From contig DCUY01000115.1 of the NCBI GenBank assembly GCA_002327905.1, positions 513 through 9,528 of the forward strand: DNA of 9,016 bases, given 5' to 3'. Each line of letters starts with the position of its first letter. Positions within the stretch are counted from its first letter, which is position 1. The stretch comes from Caldifarciminota bacterium UBA2202. Its GTDB lineage: Bacteria; Hydrothermota; 32-111. The translations under genes and the position numbers were made by a program. Shown here piece after piece: positions 7,511 through 9,016 of the stretch. Below the pieces are notes generated by a model. The model was given only the letters and a program-made list of their open reading frames with translations. It had not been told where the DNA came from and ran no database searches.

Positions 7511-8849
7511 ATATCATATTTTAGTTGTTGATGATGATATAAACAGATGTAAAATGCTTGAATACAAGCTGAAAAAGGCTGATTACAAAGTCACATATTC
7601 GACATCTCCAAAAAATGCGGTGGAAATTTTCAATAGAGAGAACATTGACCTTGTAATTTCAGATATAAGGATGCAGGAGATGACAGGAATTGAATTATTG
7701 AAGGAATTGAAAAAAATAGACCCGCTTGTAAATGTAATTCTTATAACTGCATACGGGAAAGATGCGGAACTGATTTTAAGCGCTCTCAGAAATGATGCAT
7801 TTGATTTTCTTGAAAAAGTCGAGGATATTGATCTTCTGACAAGCATTATAGAGAGAGCAATGAAGAGCAGAGAAGAGAAAATCGGATTTGCATATCTTAA
7901 AAACACAGAGACAGTAAAGAATGAAGTTGATTTTATAGGTGAGGATAAGAAGATAACTGATATTTTAAAAATGGTTAAAAGTGTTTCTCCAACAGATTCT
8001 ACTGCATTAATAACCGGAGAGAGCGGAACGGGAAAAGAGATAATAGCCAGAATGATTCACAATCTCTCAAAAAGAAGAGAAAACAATTTTATATCATTTA
8101 ATTGCGCCGCAATAAATGCAAATCTTATTGAGAGCGAACTATTCGGATATAAGAAGGGAGCTTTTACAGGAGCATATACAAATAAAGACGGTCTGTTTAA
8201 AGTGGCTGATAAGGGAACAATATTTCTTGATGAAATTGCAGAGATGGACACAAACATGCAGGCAAAACTTCTCAGGGTTATTCAGGAAAGGGAGATAACT
8301 CCGCTCGGAAGCACTGATTCAATATCTGTCGATGTGAGAATCATCTCTGCGACTAACAAAGATATTGAACAGGAAGTTAAAAATAATAAATTTCGATTGG
8401 ATCTCTTTTACAGGTTAAATGTAATAAGAATAGACATTCCACCTTTAAAAGAACGAAAAAAAGACATTCCTCAGATTTTTAATTTCTATGTTGATAAATT
8501 CAGCTGTAGATACGGGAGAAAAATACATAAAATCAATGCGGATGTTTACGATAAGCTTCAAAAGTATAATTGGCCCGGAAATGTAAGAGAGATGATGAAT
8601 ATAATTGAGAGAATAATGGTTATAAAAACAGACGGAATAATCAGAGCTGAAGATCTTTCCATGATTGACCTTGTTTCGAGAGAACAGGTTCCTTCCGGAA
8701 TGAAAGTGGATACTCTGGAGAATGCAGAAAAAGAAATGATAAAAATGGTATTGGCAAAAGTATCAAATGACAAGAAAGAGGCGGCAAAAATCCTCGGCAT
8801 AAATCTCTCAACATTATACAGAAAATTGAATCAGTACAATTTAGAATAG
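7503..8849 (+). CDS. pilR: Sigma-54-dependent response regulator PilR (NtrC family)
   Basis: This cytoplasmic transcription activator is the predicted partner of PilS and remodels sigma-54 RNA polymerase, classically at pilA. Receiver domain (1-120): acidic pocket D10-D12, phosphoacceptor D54 (ISDIRM), T82 and K105; the proline that usually follows that lysine is Val106. The AAA+ domain (about 143-372) has Walker A GESGTGKE (172-179), ESELFG (210-215), sigma-54 contact loop GAFTGA (219-224), Walker B GTIFLDEI (238-245), sensor I ISATNKD (281-287) and the Arg-containing FRLDLFYRLNV (297-307). A Fis-type helix-turn-helix closes the protein (about 408-446, KEAAKILGINLSTLYRKL at 425-442). The length of 448 aa matches the family. 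It starts with TTG inside pilS, with an 8-bp overlap, which implies coupled synthesis of kinase and regulator. No convincing sigma-54 promoter is visible in the window, so its targets probably lie outside. Confidence 0.95.
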   Translation: MTKYHILVVDDDINRCKMLEYKLKKADYKVTYSTSPKNAVEIFNRENIDLVISDIRMQEMTGIELLKELKKIDPLVNVILITAYGKDAELILSALRNDAFDFLEKVEDIDLLTSIIERAMKSREEKIGFAYLKNTETVKNEVDFIGEDKKITDILKMVKSVSPTDSTALITGESGTGKEIIARMIHNLSKRRENNFISFNCAAINANLIESELFGYKKGAFTGAYTNKDGLFKVADKGTIFLDEIAEMDTNMQAKLLRVIQEREITPLGSTDSISVDVRIISATNKDIEQEVKNNKFRLDLFYRLNVIRIDIPPLKERKKDIPQIFNFYVDKFSCRYGRKIHKINADVYDKLQKYNWPGNVREMMNIIERIMVIKTDGIIRAEDLSMIDLVSREQVPSGMKVDTLENAEKEMIKMVLAKVSNDKKEAAKILGINLSTLYRKLNQYNLE

Positions 8850-8895
8850 TAATTTATATTGTCAGGTATTTTATTTGTATCAGTTCCGAGAAGTG

Positions 8896-8923
8896 TTGAC
8901 AGTAAGTTGCTGTCGAATAGTGT
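8896..8923 (+). promoter_or_regulatory. Possible promoter downstream of pilR
   Basis: A perfect TTGACA (8896-8901) is followed after 16 bp by TAGTGT (8918-8923), only three of six matches to a -10 box. If real, it would read into the heptamer repeats and towards a gene beyond the window. The weak -10 keeps this tentative. Confidence 0.2.
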
Positions 8924-8929
8924 AGCATA

Positions 8930-8984
8930 CGGCACACGGCATACGGCACACGGTACACGGCATATGGTATACGGTATACGGCAT
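8930..8984. repeat. Tandem heptamer repeat, consensus CGGYAYA, about eight units
   Basis: Perfectly phased 7-bp units run CGGCACA, CGGCATA, CGGCACA, CGGTACA, CGGCATA, TGGTATA, CGGTATA, CGGCAT. Every difference between units is a C/T change, and three positions vary (first, fourth and sixth). A more decayed unit, TAGCATA (8923-8929), may precede them. The array lies between pilR and the window end, outside any recognised gene. Short intergenic heptamer arrays are known in some bacteria, for example the STRR sequences of filamentous cyanobacteria; I do not recognise this one. There are no spacers, so it is not a CRISPR array. Confidence 0.85.
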
Positions 8985-9016
8985 CTTTATTTGGCGTAGC
9001 AGGAAGCCCAGCGCTC

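Noticed and set aside
8896..8911. Sigma-54-like promoter: a -12 TTGCT (8907-8911) with TTGAC at the -24 position
   Set aside because: The near-invariant GG of the -24 element is TG here and three further -24 positions mismatch. The match is carried by the -12 half alone.
8898..8914. Hairpin GACAG (8898-8902) / CTGTC (8910-8914) as a pilR terminator
   Set aside because: The stem has only five pairs, with a seven-base loop and no following T-tract.
8923..8985. CRISPR array
   Set aside because: The units are 7 bp, directly adjacent and without spacers.

Overview
The window holds one compact, co-directional block of six genes (157-8849, all on the + strand) for the cytoplasmic and inner-membrane motor of a type IV pilus and its transcriptional control. 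The order is assembly ATPase (pilB), a second diverged assembly-type ATPase, retraction ATPase (pilT), platform protein (pilC), sensor kinase (pilS), sigma-54 response regulator (pilR). From memory, pilB-pilT-pilC-pilS-pilR is the arrangement of Geobacter and Myxococcus pilus clusters, where pilA follows. The DNA is AT-rich and codon choice looks uniform across all six genes, so nothing suggests a recently acquired insert. A diderm, delta-proteobacteria-like or related lineage (Desulfobacterota, Nitrospirota or a similar candidate phylum) is plausible, but no marker here fixes the taxon.

Layout: 1-156 is a non-coding leader with a T-rich stretch and a candidate sigma-70-type promoter (121-148) almost touching the first ATG. 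Then come pilB (157-1872), the pilB paralogue (1874-3643), pilT (3652-4740), pilC (4755-5957), pilS (5963-7510) and pilR (7503-8849). Gaps are 1, 8, 14 and 5 bp, followed by an 8-bp overlap between pilS and pilR, so a single translationally coupled operon is very likely. I see no internal promoter or terminator. 8850-9016 is non-coding as far as visible. It contains a TTGACA box and then eight tandem 7-bp units (consensus CGGYAYA), and the last bases resemble the right-end sequence of IS200/IS605-type elements. No pilA gene begins before the window ends.

Working model: the PilB hexamer(s) drive pilin polymerisation on the PilC platform and PilT drives depolymerisation. PilS, with six predicted membrane segments, a PAS-like region and a histidine kinase core, phosphorylates PilR, which activates sigma-54 promoters, classically that of pilA. 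The most unusual point is the tandem pair of PilB-type ATPases. The first keeps a double MshEN-type cyclic-di-GMP-binding signature at its N-terminus. The second has the same fold but has lost most signature residues, has a longer and very acidic linker, and differs at some normally conserved motor positions. This suggests a specialised two-motor or hetero-oligomeric system. I found no wholly novel system beyond this.
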